From assembly GCA_001630475.1 (NCBI GenBank), contig KV419407.1, forward strand, positions 372,001 to 436,000: a stretch of DNA of 64,000 nt, given 5' to 3'. Below the pieces are notes generated by a model, which had not been told where the DNA came from, did no database searches, and saw only the letters and a list, made by a program, of their open reading frames with translations. Each line of letters starts with the position of its first letter. Position 1 is the stretch's first letter. The translations under genes and the position numbers were made by a program. Shown here piece after piece: positions 44,777 through 56,851 of this stretch. The stretch is from Sistotremastrum niveocremeum HHB9708. Taxonomy: Eukaryota; Basidiomycota; Agaricomycetes; Sistotremastrales; Sistotremastraceae.

Positions 44777-45158
44777 GCTCTCGCTTTTCGATTTTTTGAT
44801 GTAGTGCTGGCCAAGGGGTATCAAGCGAGAGATGGCTATCGATATGTAAAAATTCTGAAACCGGACCACTGAAATTCATTGTGTGTTTCCACCGAGCCAT
44901 CGTTATCAAGGAAGGGTCGCGTCCGACGCCGCCGTTGGGGAACCAAAAAATATTTTCACCGGTCCAGAATCGCTTCAATTTCTGACTCGGGGGCCCGTTC
45001 TCCCTTGCCGATATTGCGACCGAAAGCATTTTCTGGATATAAAGTGGTGATCACTGATCACAACGGTCGTACATTTTAAGTTCGTCTACTACATGGAGAA
45101 TAAATATGGTCTGCACAATTGAGACTGTTTAAGTTAAGAGAAGGAGTGTCGGAGAGTG
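44777..45158. other. Intergenic, 382 nt
   Basis: Promoter and 5' leader of GCV2 plus 3' flank of the small membrane protein. A minus-strand open frame overlapping the GCV2 start (44601-45029) is in another frame and looks like chance. Confidence 0.45.
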
Positions 45159-45744
45159 TCATGAGCGTGACAAAATAGAGAACTTGACGATGAGGACGAT
45201 AAGAACTGCTGCTGCCGAGAGCCCCAACAGAGCCCACAGACATCGGTATGCCCATCGCCGTTCTGCTCGTCTCATTGATTCGAGGAGATGCTTTTTAGCA
45301 GACTCTGTCTTCCCTTCCTCCCAGCTAGCAGTTGGTTCCAACTTCGAGAAAAGCATAAAAGCGCCGAAGATCCAGAAAAGGGGCAGCACTGTCGAATATA
45401 TAAGCGAGTGTTGAAGTAGCAGAAAGAGAGAACGTACGAAATCCATAGAAAAATAGAGAACGTGCAAGCGTTTCAGGTTCGTCTTCCTCTGTGTAAGAGG
45501 GTAAATCCGCATCAGAGGCGGAATAAGGTGGGGGACAAGATGTGGCATCAGAGGCCAATTGTGCACTGTAGATGGGCTCGTGTGCTCCTTGGAGCGAGGG
45601 GGGTGGGATGCGAGGTAGTGAGGCAGTACATGAGGGTGCCTGGTTCTCGGAAGTTTGGGTGGTGGTTTGCAACGATTGTGAATTGAGCCAAGTATTGTAG
45701 GTGGCAAGCACGTCAACGTGGCCATGTGAGAGGTTGGAGTTCAT
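45159..45744 (-). CDS. Two-helix membrane protein, unknown, basidiomycete type
   Basis: About 179 residues, two exons; the intron after FFYGF (GTACGT..GACAG) is 47 nt. The N-terminal 100 residues are cytosolic, Pro/Ser/Tyr-rich and acidic (CPPPYSASDADLPSYTEEDE), with PPPY and LPSY motifs of the PY type that bind WW domains of Nedd4/Rsp5-like ubiquitin ligases. Two hydrophobic segments follow (LLPLFWIFGAFMLF and LWALLGLSAAAVLIVLIVKF), joined by a basic/acidic loop of about 40 residues (WEEGKTESAKKHLLESMRRA). The layout resembles fungal adaptor-like membrane proteins, but I do not recognise the family. TGA at 45159-45161. Confidence 0.68.
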
Positions 45745-45821
45745 CGCGTATGTGAGGGAGTGGACAATTGGATATGTGAAGGGCGGGGCTGTTGTGATAC
45801 AGAGCCATGGCGAGCCCTCCC

Positions 45822-45831
45822 TTTATATATA
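45822..45831 (-). promoter_or_regulatory. TATA box of the two-helix membrane protein gene
   Basis: TATATATAAA on the minus strand, 78 nt upstream of the ATG at 45744, the strongest TATA element in the window. Confidence 0.55.
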
Positions 45832-46098
45832 CGCCAGAGTGGTGAGCTTCTGCTCATGAGTGTCAGGTTTTCAAGTCAACACTCGACGACGACAACAAGC
45901 CCTGAGTGAGTGTTGTTGCCAGTCGGAACATCGGAAACACTGACCTATTGCCAGGCACGAGTCCACACAAACCCAAACAGCTCCGTTCGGCAGACTGGCA
46001 GAGTTGAAGCATACCCACAAATGACAACAAGAGACAACAGCCGATTTATTACCAAAAATAATATCATACTTTCGAGGAATAAGTTAAAGGATCTCCTA
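45832..46098. other. Remainder of gap upstream of RSC9 3' end
   Basis: Together with the promoter segment this is a 354-nt gap between a minus-strand gene and the 3' end of RSC9. No coding feature is supported. Confidence 0.4.
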
Positions 46099-48160
46099 CT
46101 AGTCTTCATCGTCCTCCATTTCCGTCGGGTGCTGAAGACCAACGTCGGCCATTTCGTTAATCCAGTTCATCAAAGACGCATCTCGTAATTTCACAGAGTT
46201 CAGCAAGTCTCGTACACTTACGAAGACCCGTCTCCCACACAGTTCTCCTTCCATGCTTTGAATGTCAGTCGACATATCTGGCTGTTCTTCCTCCATCTCT
46301 TCGAGCACTCCGGGGAAGCCAAAATGGTCCCCATCAGCTCTCGGTGCTGCATCCACAGAGGCAAATGATGCCCGGAATAATATGCGAATGATTAAGAGAG
46401 CGATCAGAGTTCTGTTGGGAGCGTCGGCAGTAGGAGTGATATATTTTATGGATGGATTAGGAGGAGGGGGAGGAACTCGTGTTGTAGGAGCCGTATCAGA
46501 AACAGCGCCCGTCGAAGGAGTGGGGATTTCTGGCTGGCCGGGATATTTAGGTGGTTGGGTAGTCGGAGCGATATGTGTCATCAAGTGCCGTGTAAGCTCT
46601 GCTGTAGCAGAGTTTGTATAGGGACACTGCCCCCATAAGCAGGCTTCGGAGGTTGAGAGTGCAAGATGGTCTGTAAGATGACTCCAGAGTTCCCGTGCCG
46701 TACTCAGGGGCGCAGCAGAGCAACTCGACCGGTCCCATAGACATTTAAACCGTTCTTCTGAGGTGGCCACTTTTCGTCTATCGATTCCTCTGATCACAAA
46801 CTTCTGAGGAGGTCCTTGGATGACCATCGCTTGCGCGTGGGGAAAGACGACAGTCACGTTCTTAATGACATCCGCAGCCGCAAGCATAGGATGGTCGGCG
46901 GCATATTTTGTGAACGTATCCTTGTAAAGATTCCAGAATTCAACTTGAGTCAGTTCACCTGTGGGATGAGTCGCAAATATTGTCTTGAGCCTGGATTCTC
47001 GTCAGCGCAGGTCCAATAAGCATAAGCGAGGGGGGATGTTCACCATTTAAGCGATCTCTCAGGCTCTGGCATTGCAACAATGGTATCCAGCTCTTCCCCA
47101 ACAAGCTCGTAATTTTTTTGTTCTACGGAAGGGACTGACTCAATATCAACTGTGGCGGAGATTTCGACAGACGTCTCTTCGACAGCCTGTTCTGAAATGA
47201 TAAGTGTAAGGAGGAGCCTGACTGTGTTCCGCAATTCGGGATGAAGCAAGAATGCTTGACACATCGAGGAATTGGACAAGTGAGCGTAGAGGAATTCAAG
47301 GCAAGCGGTCGTCAGAGGCGTGTCGACGAATAGCGGGAGGTATCGCAGCCCTGCCGTGAGAGCAGGTGAAGTGGCACTGAAATGGCCGGCATTCTTCGGA
47401 TTATGAAGGAGCAAAGTCAGGGTCAATAGGGATGGAATGATCAGGGATCGGTTGGTCGAGTGAAGGGTCAAATTTTCCAGACGCGCCAAATGGATGGGGC
47501 GCGTTGGTGACGCTGAAGCTGGGGGCAGGACCAAAGTCGGGGCACAGGAATGAAGAAGCTCGATACAGTTGACGAGGAATTCCGCGTCGATGTCGGATTG
47601 GTCGTCTAGGAAGGTAAGGGCACGTCCGAGTAGATTTTGCGTTCGCCTGTGCGTAGCGAGTTCTACAGCGTTTGCGTCGTTGAATGACGCATTTCGCAGG
47701 ACAAAAAGAGATTCCAAAGCGTGTCTCCGCAGCTGAACATCCTCAGGAGATGAACAAAACACGATAGAGTCTAATTTGCGACCCTGGGCTCGTTCGTTAA
47801 CGTACCACTCGGGCCATTGGCACAACGCGTCTATGAGACCTGGGATCGCTCTGACGAAGAACTGTTCGTTCCTGGAAAGGCGACAAAGTCTGTCGAGGGC
47901 CCATTCTACTTCTTTGGGTATCTCTGATTTGAGGGACAAGAGCATGCGATTGCTAGGGGACGGTTGGGTGTACCATGCTGCAAGATCGTGAGCTCAAATT
48001 CCAGCAAATGAGAAAAACACTGACGCTCATAATCGTCCGTCGTTATTTGGGGCCTCGAGGAAGAAGTCCCCGACGGGTGTGTCGCGTTGGTTCGATAGTA
48101 TGCGCCTCCAGTAGCAGCAGGTCGCGTACTGGCATTTGGAGGAGCAGCGGCGGTGGCCAT
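46099..48160 (-). CDS. RSC9: RSC/SWI-SNF chromatin-remodelling subunit Rsc9-like (ARM fold)
   Basis: A nuclear subunit of an ATP-dependent nucleosome remodeller. About 650 residues, three exons. Exon 1 encodes MATAAAPPNASTRPAATGGA up to DDYE, is joined to PWYTQPSPSNRMLLSLKSEI, and runs into EVEWALDRLCRLSRNEQFFV, the conserved ARM-like block. The armadillo-like region continues to about residue 330. After an intron comes a winged-helix-type block, HPTGELTQVEFWNLYKDTF with FTKYAADHPMLAAADVIKNV. A region with CLWDRSSC, HLTDHL, CLWGQCPY and HLMTHI follows, two zinc-finger-like C-x(4-6)-C..H..H units that also occur in Rsc9/ARID2 homologues. The C-terminus is acidic (EMEDDED). It is head to head with the Nudix gene, only 47 bp between the ATGs. 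Confidence 0.88.
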
Positions 48161-48207
48161 ACAACATCCGCTGGTTCGGCAGACTCCGACCCCGCGTTGC
48201 TGCATCC
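48161..48207. promoter_or_regulatory. 47-bp head-to-head gap between RSC9 and the Nudix gene
   Basis: Only 47 bp separate the two start codons. Either the transcripts overlap at their 5' ends or one of the chosen starts is too far upstream. Confidence 0.5.
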
Positions 48208-49451
48208 ATGAATCGCCGGTCGACTCTCATTGATGAACTGAACATAGACAGTTCGATAACACTGAAAGAGAGCTCAAAGATGTACGTCATTATATCTGAT
48301 GCAGTCACAGAGCATTCATCTATTCCAAGATGCCTGCGTAACCTTGCGGCTCACAAACCTCGGTTTGCCAATCGGCGCTACCCCCGGAAACGTTGTGCTG
48401 CTGTTCTTGTTGCCCTCTTTGTCGGGAGAATGGGCGATCTATACGTCATTCTGAGTAGGTTAGTTTACGCATCTACTACTCATGAATGCTCATACGAGTT
48501 CTGGCAGTCGTGCCAAGACCCTGAGAACTTATGCCGGAGACACTAGCTTACCTGGCGGTAAGTGGGAGGAAGGTGATGAAGATATGGAAGACACTGCAGT
48601 ACGTATCGATATGTTGAATTGGGACCTTGACTGATTGTTTTATAGCGCAGAGAGGCCTTTGAAGAGGTTCGTGGAATCTACTCATTGCATGTGTATCATG
48701 CTTAGGAATCGCAGATAGGCCTGCCGATAGATCGGCATCGTGTGCCTCTCCTTTGTGTGCTAGACCCCTTCCTTGCACGTAATCAGCTGATTGTGACGCC
48801 GTATGTGAAATCTTACATCCTGTGCGGGCGAGAACTGACTTTCGCGACAGTGTCGTGGTTTTGATTAAGGATAATACATTGGAGGTAGGTATTGGCCCAT
48901 ACCCTATGAATCGGCATTGAGCGTCACCGAACCAACAGCCCGTCCTTAACAAAGCGGAAGTCTCTCAGCTCTTTTCCCACCCTTTGAGGTCGCTCCTTCA
49001 GACAACTGCGCCCTTGACTATGTCGACCTTGATACCCGCACATCCGTATCTGGCTTATCAGAATCCCGATACACACTATTATAGCTGGTACGACATCAAG
49101 TGGCACATCGGCAAAACTCCTGTTCGCATGCATACGTTCTTGACTGGACGAGAAGATCAAGGCATGAAGCCTCTGCTCGGGTTGACCGCGTAAGTACCCT
49201 GTCTGTTTACTGAAGCTTTTGACTGATGGATTCCCAGTTCGATCTTGATTGAAGTCGCAGAAGCAGGGTATAAGCGGGCGCCTTCGTTTGCCAAATTCGC
49301 CCCTGGGGAGCCCCCGCGCCACGAGAGAATCAAATACGCAATGGTCAACGAACCTCTTTTAGCGCAAGCAGCCCAAGAAGACGGGATTACAGAATGGCTG
49401 GCGCGCTCAAAACGCAAAGTGGATAATACCGTTCAGCAAGCAAGGTTGTGA
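48208..49451 (+). CDS. Nudix hydrolase, CoA diphosphatase type (NUDT7/Pcd1-like)
   Basis: Probably hydrolyses CoA or acyl-CoA to phosphopantetheine and 3',5'-ADP, in peroxisomes by analogy with Pcd1. About 310 residues in seven or so exons. It starts MNRRSTLIDELNIDSSITLK and continues with NRRYPRKRCAAVLVALFVGR. The Nudix box is GGKWEEGDEDMEDTARREAFEEIGL, here split in two: the part to DTA ends one exon, and RREAFEE sits alone on a 21-nt exon (48646-48666), followed by IGLPIDRHRVPLLCVL. The pattern G-x5-E-x7-R-E-x2-E-E-x-G is complete. A C-terminal extension (SFAKFAPGEPPRHERIKYAM) is family-compatible. No clear PTS1 is seen; the end is VDNTVQQARL. TGA at 49449-49451. Confidence 0.88.
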
Positions 49452-49760
49452 AGTTCAAGTTGTACATTCTCTGTGTACAGGTTCCAGGTCCAAATCCATG
49501 TTATCCTCTTGCTTTCATGTACTATGCTATTTAATGAATATGTGACTTGTGTAAATAGAACAAGCCCAGTCTGACATCTCAAGAACGATATTTGGAACGA
49601 TATTTGGATTCATGGAGTCAGAACAAGTCAGAATGCCAGTGCCCCTTCGGCTTTTGCCGGAGACGTTGTTGCCGGACCCAGGGCAGAACTTCATCTTAAT
49701 AACCTTTAACCAGTTCCTTTCAGCCACTGAGATCTCAGAGCTCAAACCGGAATCAGCACT
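49452..49760. other. Intergenic, 309 nt
   Basis: 3' flank of the Nudix gene and 5' region of PRP6. Two short direct repeats of ACGATATTTGGA lie at 49585-49607; nothing else is seen. Confidence 0.4.
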
Positions 49761-52700
49761 ATGGCTTCAACGAAACCCAACCGACTGGCGTTTTTGTCGA
49801 TGCCGGCCCCAGCTTCTTACGTCGCTGGTCTTGGTCGAGGGTAAGAGAAATTGCGTGGCTCAGCCTGTCGGTATTGACTGATTGATTATCTAGTGCATCT
49901 GGTTTCACAACGCGATCTGATATCGGTCCTGCGCGTGAGGGACCCTCAGCGGAAGTCGTAGCGTATGTCATCCTTTCATCGAGTGTGTACACGCCTCATT
50001 TTTCTTAGGGAAGCTCAAGCTCGGAGAGGAGAAGAGCCTGAAGTTGACCCCGAGCAATTTCAGGATCCGGACAACGAAGTCGGGTTATTCAGTGGAACAA
50101 CTTACGAAGAGGACGACGAGGAGGCTGATAAGATATATGAAGCTGTGGATAATCAGCTGGACTCACGGCGACGAGTGCGGAGGTCAGTGATTGTCCTTCC
50201 CCAGCGAATTATTTTCGCTCATGCTGACACTTCCAGAGAAGCTCGTGAAGCTGAAGAATTAGCCAAATTGAGATCTGAACGTCCCAAGATTCAAACGCAG
50301 TTCGCTGATCTCAAGCGCGGCCTGGCTGCTGTCACGGATGCAGAATGGGAAAATCTTCCTGAAGTGGGTAATCTCACAAGAAAAAAGCGGAAGAGAGATG
50401 AGAGAACCTTTGTTGTTCCTGACAGTGTACTTGTGGGCGATCGAGAAAAGAATGAATACGAGAATTCATTGGATGTCCGGCAACAAGAGGTACGTCTGGC
50501 TTCTACTCATCTGGAGTGATACTAACGATGTACATAGACTGGTGGTTTCGTGACGCCAGCCGAATCTGGCACCTTGACCAATCTGGTTGAAATAGGACAA
50601 GCTCGAGACAAAATACTGTCTCTCAAGTTGGATCAGATTTCGGGAACTTCTACCACATCTGGCCTATCATCGTCCATCGATCCCAAGGGATATCTCACAG
50701 ATCTGAACAGCGTGGTCCACAAGACTGAGGCGGAGATTGGAGATATCAAGAAAGCACGAATGCTGTTTGATTCTTTGATCAAGTCGAATCCAAAGCATGC
50801 ACCGGGATGGATCGCTGCCGCTTGTGTGGAGGAGCATGCCGGGAGGATGGTCGCTGCGCGGAAATTAATCAAAGCGGGATGCGAGCAGTGCCCCAAGAGC
50901 GAAGACGTGTGGCTCGAGGCTGCGAGACTCCATGTAAGTGTCCCAGATCCACTCACGTTCTTTTCCTCATTTTCCACACAGAATAATGACGACGCAAAAG
51001 TTATACTTGCCAACGCCGTCCAGCATGTGGGTCAGAGCGTCAAGATTTGGCTCACTGCAGCTTCGCTGGAATCTGATCCCAAAGCAAAGAAACGTGTACT
51101 AAGGAAAGGTGAATTTCCTCCTCCTTTCGATGCCTCTTGTGTGTACTAACGCATCATACAGCACTTGAATCCATCCCAAACTCAGTCAGACTATGGAAAG
51201 AGACTGTGAATCTCGAGACATCTCCTCAAGATGCTCGTATCCTACTAAGCAGAGCCGTCGAAGTCATACCCTTGTCCGTCGAGCTTTGGCTAGCCCTTGC
51301 TCGACTAGAGACTCCCGATCGTGCTAAGGCTGTACTTAACAAGGCTCGTAGGGCCATCCCAACTTCTCACGAAATCTGGATTGCAGCGGGTCGACTGGTC
51401 GAGCAGCAGGCCATCGCTGAATCAAAGCCAGGAGATCTCGACCTGGTGGATCGCACCATCGAACTGGCCGTGAGAGAGCTCAAGAAACATCAGGTGTTGC
51501 TCACTCGAGAACAGTGGATCAAAGAAGCCGAGCGATGCGAAGAAGAAGGTTCTAGGAGGACTTGTGAAGCTATCATCAAAGCCACGATTTCCATGGACGT
51601 CGAAGAAGAAGATCGGTTCGATACCTGGATTGGCGACGCAGAGGCAGCTGAAAGCAAGGGCCGAATTGCGACTGCACGCGCTGTTATCGCATATGCACTG
51701 CGAGTATTCCCTGATCGCGTCGATGTCTGGAGAAAAGCTGCGGAGTTGGAGAAGAATCACGGGACTGCAGAGTCATTCGATGCCATTCTTAGCAAAGCAG
51801 TTCACCATTGTCCGCAGGCTGAAGATCTTTGGCTCCGTTCTGCCAAGGAGAAGTGGCTTTCTGGGGATGTCCCGGGCGCCAGAGAAGTGCTTGAGCAGGC
51901 CTTCGTTGCAAATCCCGAAAGCGAGCTTATTTGGCTTGCGGCTGTCAAACTGGAGGCAGAAAATGGTGAAGTAGCTGTCGCTCGTGAGTTGTTGAACAGA
52001 GCCCGCACTGTTGCCGATACGGCTAAGGTCAGGAGCTTTTTTTGCTTACGCTAGCGGCCTTCTGATCCGTAAAGTAGATTTGGATGAAATCTGCCGTCTT
52101 TGAACGCCAGCATGGGCAACCTGAAACGGCATTGAAGATTTTATCGTCTGCGTTATCGAAGTATCCAACATTCCCCAAGCTTTATATGATTCAGGGTCAA
52201 ATTCATCAAACTGTCAAGGACTATCCTGCTGCTCGGGCCTCGTTTGCGGCCGGTATCAAACGATGTCCTAAAGATGTTACTTTGTGGATCTTGGCCAGTC
52301 GCTTGGAGGAAGCGGACGGAAAGAGCATCAAGGCACGTAGTTTACTGGAGAAAGCACGGCTAGTCAATCCTGCGAACGAAATGCTATGGGCGGAGGCTGT
52401 GGGAGTTGAAGACCGTTCTGGAGTTGCTAACCAGGCTAAAGCCATGCTCGCGCGAGGTATGCGTCCACCGAATTTTGAGTATATGTTATACTGACTGGTT
52501 CTGATAGGCCTGCAGGAATGCCCTTCATCGGGTATATTATGGTCGCTCGCCATTTGGGCCGAACCTCGAGCTACTAGGAAAACAAGATCTGTGGATGCAC
52601 TCAAAAAGTCTGCTGATAATCCCGTCATCATTTGCACTGTAGCTCGATTATTCTGGACCGAGCGCAAGCTGGAAAAGGCTCGAGAATGGTTTGGACGTGC

Positions 52701-52968
52701 TATCAAGGCCGATAGCGACCAGGGAGACTCTTGGGCTTGGTGGCTCAAGTATGAGAGAGAACATGGTACACCGGTTCGTCTTAGACCCTAACCAAAGCAC
52801 GCATAGAAACTCATGATCGATTAGGAGCATCGCGAGGAAGTTATTAAAGGATGCATCGCCGCAGAACCCCACCATGGGCTGACCTGGCAATCCATCGCGA
52901 AGGATGTACGCAATGCACAGAAATCGACGAAAGAGATCCTGGAGCTTACTGCTGCGGCACTTCACTAA
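49761..52968 (+). CDS. PRP6: Pre-mRNA splicing factor Prp6 (U4/U6.U5 tri-snRNP)
   Basis: A scaffold of the tri-snRNP in spliceosome assembly. About 920 residues in roughly a dozen exons. The PRP1 N-terminal domain starts [20 protein letters not shown], then [33 protein letters not shown] and [20 protein letters not shown]. From about residue 240 the protein is a long array of HAT/TPR-like repeats ([86 protein letters not shown]). It ends [16 protein letters not shown], the usual Prp6 end, TAA at 52966-52968. Repeat units of 34 residues fit the family. The start is the first in-frame ATG and the conserved PRP1_N start. Confidence 0.95.
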
Positions 52969-53072
52969 GATGTACTTCTTTCTTGTTTATCTATGTATCT
53001 TTTGACGACTTGCAATGCTATGATATGTATGTTGTTGTGTAAATTGTACTCTGTCCCATGCGAAAATCTTTG

Positions 53073-54184
53073 TCAAACGTGTTCTGCTGCCTTCCGCAAT
53101 ATCCATTCACGAATAGCAGTACTGCTCATCTTGCTCTGTTTCAGGAATTCGGCATCCTCGCCCTCGAGGTTAGAATTGTCGGAAGAGATGACATCGATAA
53201 CAAATTCTTCGAGAGGAGGGAGATCCTTCTTCTTGCGGTGTTCCCTGACTGTTGGCGGAGTCAAATTGCGTCGTTGTAGAACATCTAACGATACAACTTA
53301 CTGGCTATAGCACCCGCAATTGTCTCTTTACTCACCACCAAAGCTTGAATGTCGGGATCCCACCCAGTTGGTCCATAAACATCATCCATGGGAGCCAGAT
53401 AATGCGTAATGTTTGGCTTAACGAGGTCCAGGAAAGCCTTTATTGAGGCCAATCGCTGATCGAGGTTTTCCAAAACTTGTGCGTGATTCTTCTTAACCAA
53501 CATGCTGTCCACTGTCTTCCATGTGAACAGACCGTAACCGTCAGAAATTTCGAGCCTACCTGTCACTCCTACTATCAGCTTCTCAGTGGCAAGCCAGGTG
53601 CCCATGGTCAGAAGGATCTTGTGGCCAGGATGGAGGTGATCATAGGTCCCACCCAAAGCAACGACTCGATAGGAAGGTGGTAGATGGGATGTATCTTTCG
53701 ATTCAGCCACGGGGAATGAAGAAGCATCTGCTTCAGGTGCTGGTTTCAAGTCGACAATGGTGGCATGCCCAGGGACAGAGATTGTTCCAAGATCTGGAAG
53801 TTGACATAAACATGCGAGAGACAGATCGCTTCGTCGTCACAAACCTCCGTTGATACGGAAGATAGCTTGCCACTCGACATCGTTGGGGATATTGGGAGAT
53901 TCTTTAGGCCCATGAAGCAATACGTCGACAACCATGAGAAGGTTGTCCAGCCTCACTACCTCTTTCATCGCTTGAACATAGATGAAAGATAATAAGGACT
54001 GCACTTTGTACCATGTCTGTGTTGGAGAATGGTTTCCGAGTATGGCTGAGTTGACACAGATGATCAGTCTCTTCCTGGTGCGAATGGTTGCCTCTGCGAT
54101 GGAGGAAGACAGGTGATTTGGGATTTCCAGATTGGGTATGGTAAGGACCAGGATAGCATTTTCGTACGAGTGGCTTTCAGTCAT
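53073..54184 (-). CDS. CAB4: Phosphopantetheine adenylyltransferase (eukaryotic type)
   Basis: Fourth step of CoA synthesis: phosphopantetheine plus ATP to dephospho-CoA, in the cytosol. About 335 residues. ATG at 54182-54184 (MTESHSYENAILVLTIPNLE); the N-terminal 115 residues are a eukaryotic extension of unknown role. A short intron (GTTTGTG..TTCCAG) joins FRINGD to LGTISVPGHATIVDLKPAP. The nucleotidyltransferase domain begins near 155: ALGGTYDHLHPGHKILL carries the HxGH-type motif, then SDGYGLFTWKTVDSMLVKKN, HYLAPMDDVYGPTG and VVSKETI. The C-terminal MSSTAIREWI is the nucleotide-binding SSTxIR motif. No dephospho-CoA kinase domain is attached, as in fungi where the steps are separate proteins. 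Confidence 0.92.
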
Positions 54185-54355
54185 TCTGACTGTCTGGCGA
54201 TAACGTTGAATGCGGGTCAAGTACCTAAATTAGATTTGGCGGCGAGCCACAACGCTCGGCGATATCGCTGTTCTCGCCATTGAGTCAAACTGCACTTGCC
54301 GCACGAGTCTCTTGAGCCTTCGAGTCCAAGGAACATCGTCGTTCCATACTGAGTG

Positions 54356-56552
54356 ATGCCGTCTGGCACTCCCTATCATTCTTTTATACCACCTTATCCC
54401 ATCCGTGTAGACGACTTCGCAGATCCTTATTCACCTGACTTCACTCATCCGAGTCTTCATTTGCTCACCCACGTTCACACTGACCATACCAATGGACTCG
54501 CGGCGAAATCGTTCAATTCACGCGTCATTTGCTCTATCGATACCAAGAAGATGCTCTTGAATGCCGAAGAATGCAATGATCGCATTGCTTTCGACGAAGG
54601 ACTTATCGCGCAGCGCGTGAGACCCTTCGGTCAACTATGTACAATCCGTCCAGGAGTTGAGACCAGTCTAGGATCTCGAGATCTTCTAGTATGTGCTGGT
54701 TCTTCGCTTCTTTGCCACCTGCTCAGCGGTTGATACAGTGCGCGTTACCATTGCACGAGCCTACCGAATTTGAGCTCGAAGACAAGGAGCGTGTCACCAT
54801 AACCTTGATTGATGCCAACCACTGTCCTGGCTCCGTAATGTGGGTCTCCTGCTCGTCCTGTGACTATGGCTGATTTGATGTCTCTAGGTTTCTTGTTGAA
54901 GGAAAGAAAGGGGCGGTTCTACACACTGGGGATATACGAGCCGAACCGAGCATGATATCTGATCTTGCCCGTAATCCTTTCCTGGAAAAATATCTCGCCA
55001 ACCCTGATCATCCGTCATCATCTCTCGCTTCATCAAATGGACCGCTGCAGACGCTTCAAGCAATTTATTTGGACACGGCGTGCATGATGGCGTCACACGA
55101 GGTACTCCCCAAGGTAAAGAAATTTATCGTCACAGAAAATGGAACTTGTTTATCTCTCTATAGTGTGAAGCGGTATCCGATCTCATGAAGTTGATGGTCA
55201 TGTTCCCTTCCAGCTCTCGTTTCTACGTGAACAGTTGGACGTGGGGCTTTGAAGCGATTCTGAAGGGCATAGCTCGAACCTTCAATACGCTCGTAGGTCA
55301 TCATTCGTGTCAGATTCGATTGGTTCTGAACGCTACACAGATTCACGTAGATCGTTATAAGCACGATATCTATGCGAAGCTCTCGGACCCTTTCATGAAA
55401 TCCATCCTGACAACGGATCCGGATGCCACCCGATTCCACGCTTGCGAACGTCATAATCGATGTTTCAGATCCGTTAACAGCACGCCAAATCTAGTTTATG
55501 TCAATCCTGTGACGATGAGCAGAGAACGGTGGACGGACTACCTCGCAGACATCCAACCGCGCCTCGCCAAAGGTGAATTCCCGAGTCTTCTGGTACGTCA
55601 ACTGTTTTTTTAATACCAAATACAGCCTGACATGATTCAGCTGGTCCCATTATCTCGCCATTCACCTCTCCCCGAGCTACAAGCCTTTGTCTCGGTCTTT
55701 CGCCCCAAATCAGTGGTACCGAATTTTCTTACTACGTCACTTCAAGGAATGGACTGGGCGTGTATGCCTGCAATGTTCGAAACACACAGTGCTCCTGGCG
55801 CCGTGGAACGCATGCAGAAAGCGGTTGAACAAGTTCATCCGGGGATCAAGCAGCTGCTGGTCAAAGCAGAAGAGCTCCTTCCTCCGCTGCCTCCAAGCGT
55901 CGAGGACGAGAATCTCGTAGGCCCGAGTGCTCTCGAGGAAGTGCACAAGTGGAATTCTAGTCCGCAGGCTTTCCTAGGTCGTCGAAAGGAGCGACAACTG
56001 CTATGTATATCCAAGTTTTTGGGCTGCGAGGCGGCCGAGAAGGTCCAAGGAACGATGCAAACCCAACAAAAGGCTACCGTCAGCAAAACTCGTTATCAAC
56101 AGGATGACAGTTCTGACGACGACGACGAAGACACCAGAGCCCAGACGGCTGAGAAGATTTTCTCTTTCGTCAGAGTTATGGCAACCCAAGATCTAAATAT
56201 CCCCTCCGATGATTCGAATTGCGGCACCTCTAACCATACCGCGAAAGAGGCTGCACATCATTACACCAGTGCGAGCGTGACCCTAAAACGCAGTGCAACG
56301 ATTTCTGTGTGCTCCAGCCCGTCCAGCCCGTCGAAGACTCCGAAAAAATCAGATAGATCAATACTAACGCGTAATCCAACCTCTCCATCATTGCAATTGC
56401 AATTGGCATCACCCAAACTTAATGTCAGCGCACTGACCAGATCTACCATGTCCCTTCCTTTCATCGATCTTACCCAGGACCGCAAGCGTTCATTCACGGC
56501 CGACTCCCCGCGGAAGAGACGAAAGACCGTCACTCAGGCATCTCTTTCATGA
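54356..56552 (+). CDS. SNM1/Artemis-type metallo-beta-lactamase beta-CASP nuclease
   Basis: A DNA-repair nuclease of the SNM1/PSO2 family, acting on cross-links or hairpin ends. About 680 residues in six or so exons. It starts MPSGTPYHSFIPPYPIRVDD. Metal-binding motif 2 is LLTHVHTDHTNGL, followed by VTITLIDANHCPGSVMFLVE, then GAVLHTGDIRAEPS (motif 3) and AIYLDTACM (motif 4). The beta-CASP part has FPSSSRFYVNSWTWGFEAIL and RFHACERHNRC, and the later FVSVFRPKSVVPNFLTT block matches Artemis/SNM1. The last 250 residues are Ser-rich and acidic and probably disordered (DSSDDDDEDTRAQTAEK); they end DSPRKRRKTVTQASLS with a basic nuclear-signal-like patch. Start MPSGT rather than the adjoining GTG. 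Confidence 0.88.
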
Positions 56553-56851
56553 AAACAACATACTGCTGGATGACGCTTTGCAAACCCGTTTCACGAACAT
56601 TATGCCGATTTTGACATGTTTCCACTTCACATTCGAGGAATTGCATATCTTTATTGTGTTTCGATATTCTATCATAGCATTAGACCTAGGCTCCGACATC
56701 GTGAAGTCAGAGGAGCTGCGGGAGATCTTCATGTAATATAATGTAGCATATTGTTGGACGTTGAATTCATGAATGCATTTCATGCCTTAGCTGTGATTAT
56801 TCCGATCCCCGATTCCGGTCTTTCTTTAGTCGAAGATGCTTTGATCACAAT

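Noticed and set aside
44601-45029. 142-codon minus-strand frame over the GCV2 start
   Set aside because: A different frame from GCV2; no domain.
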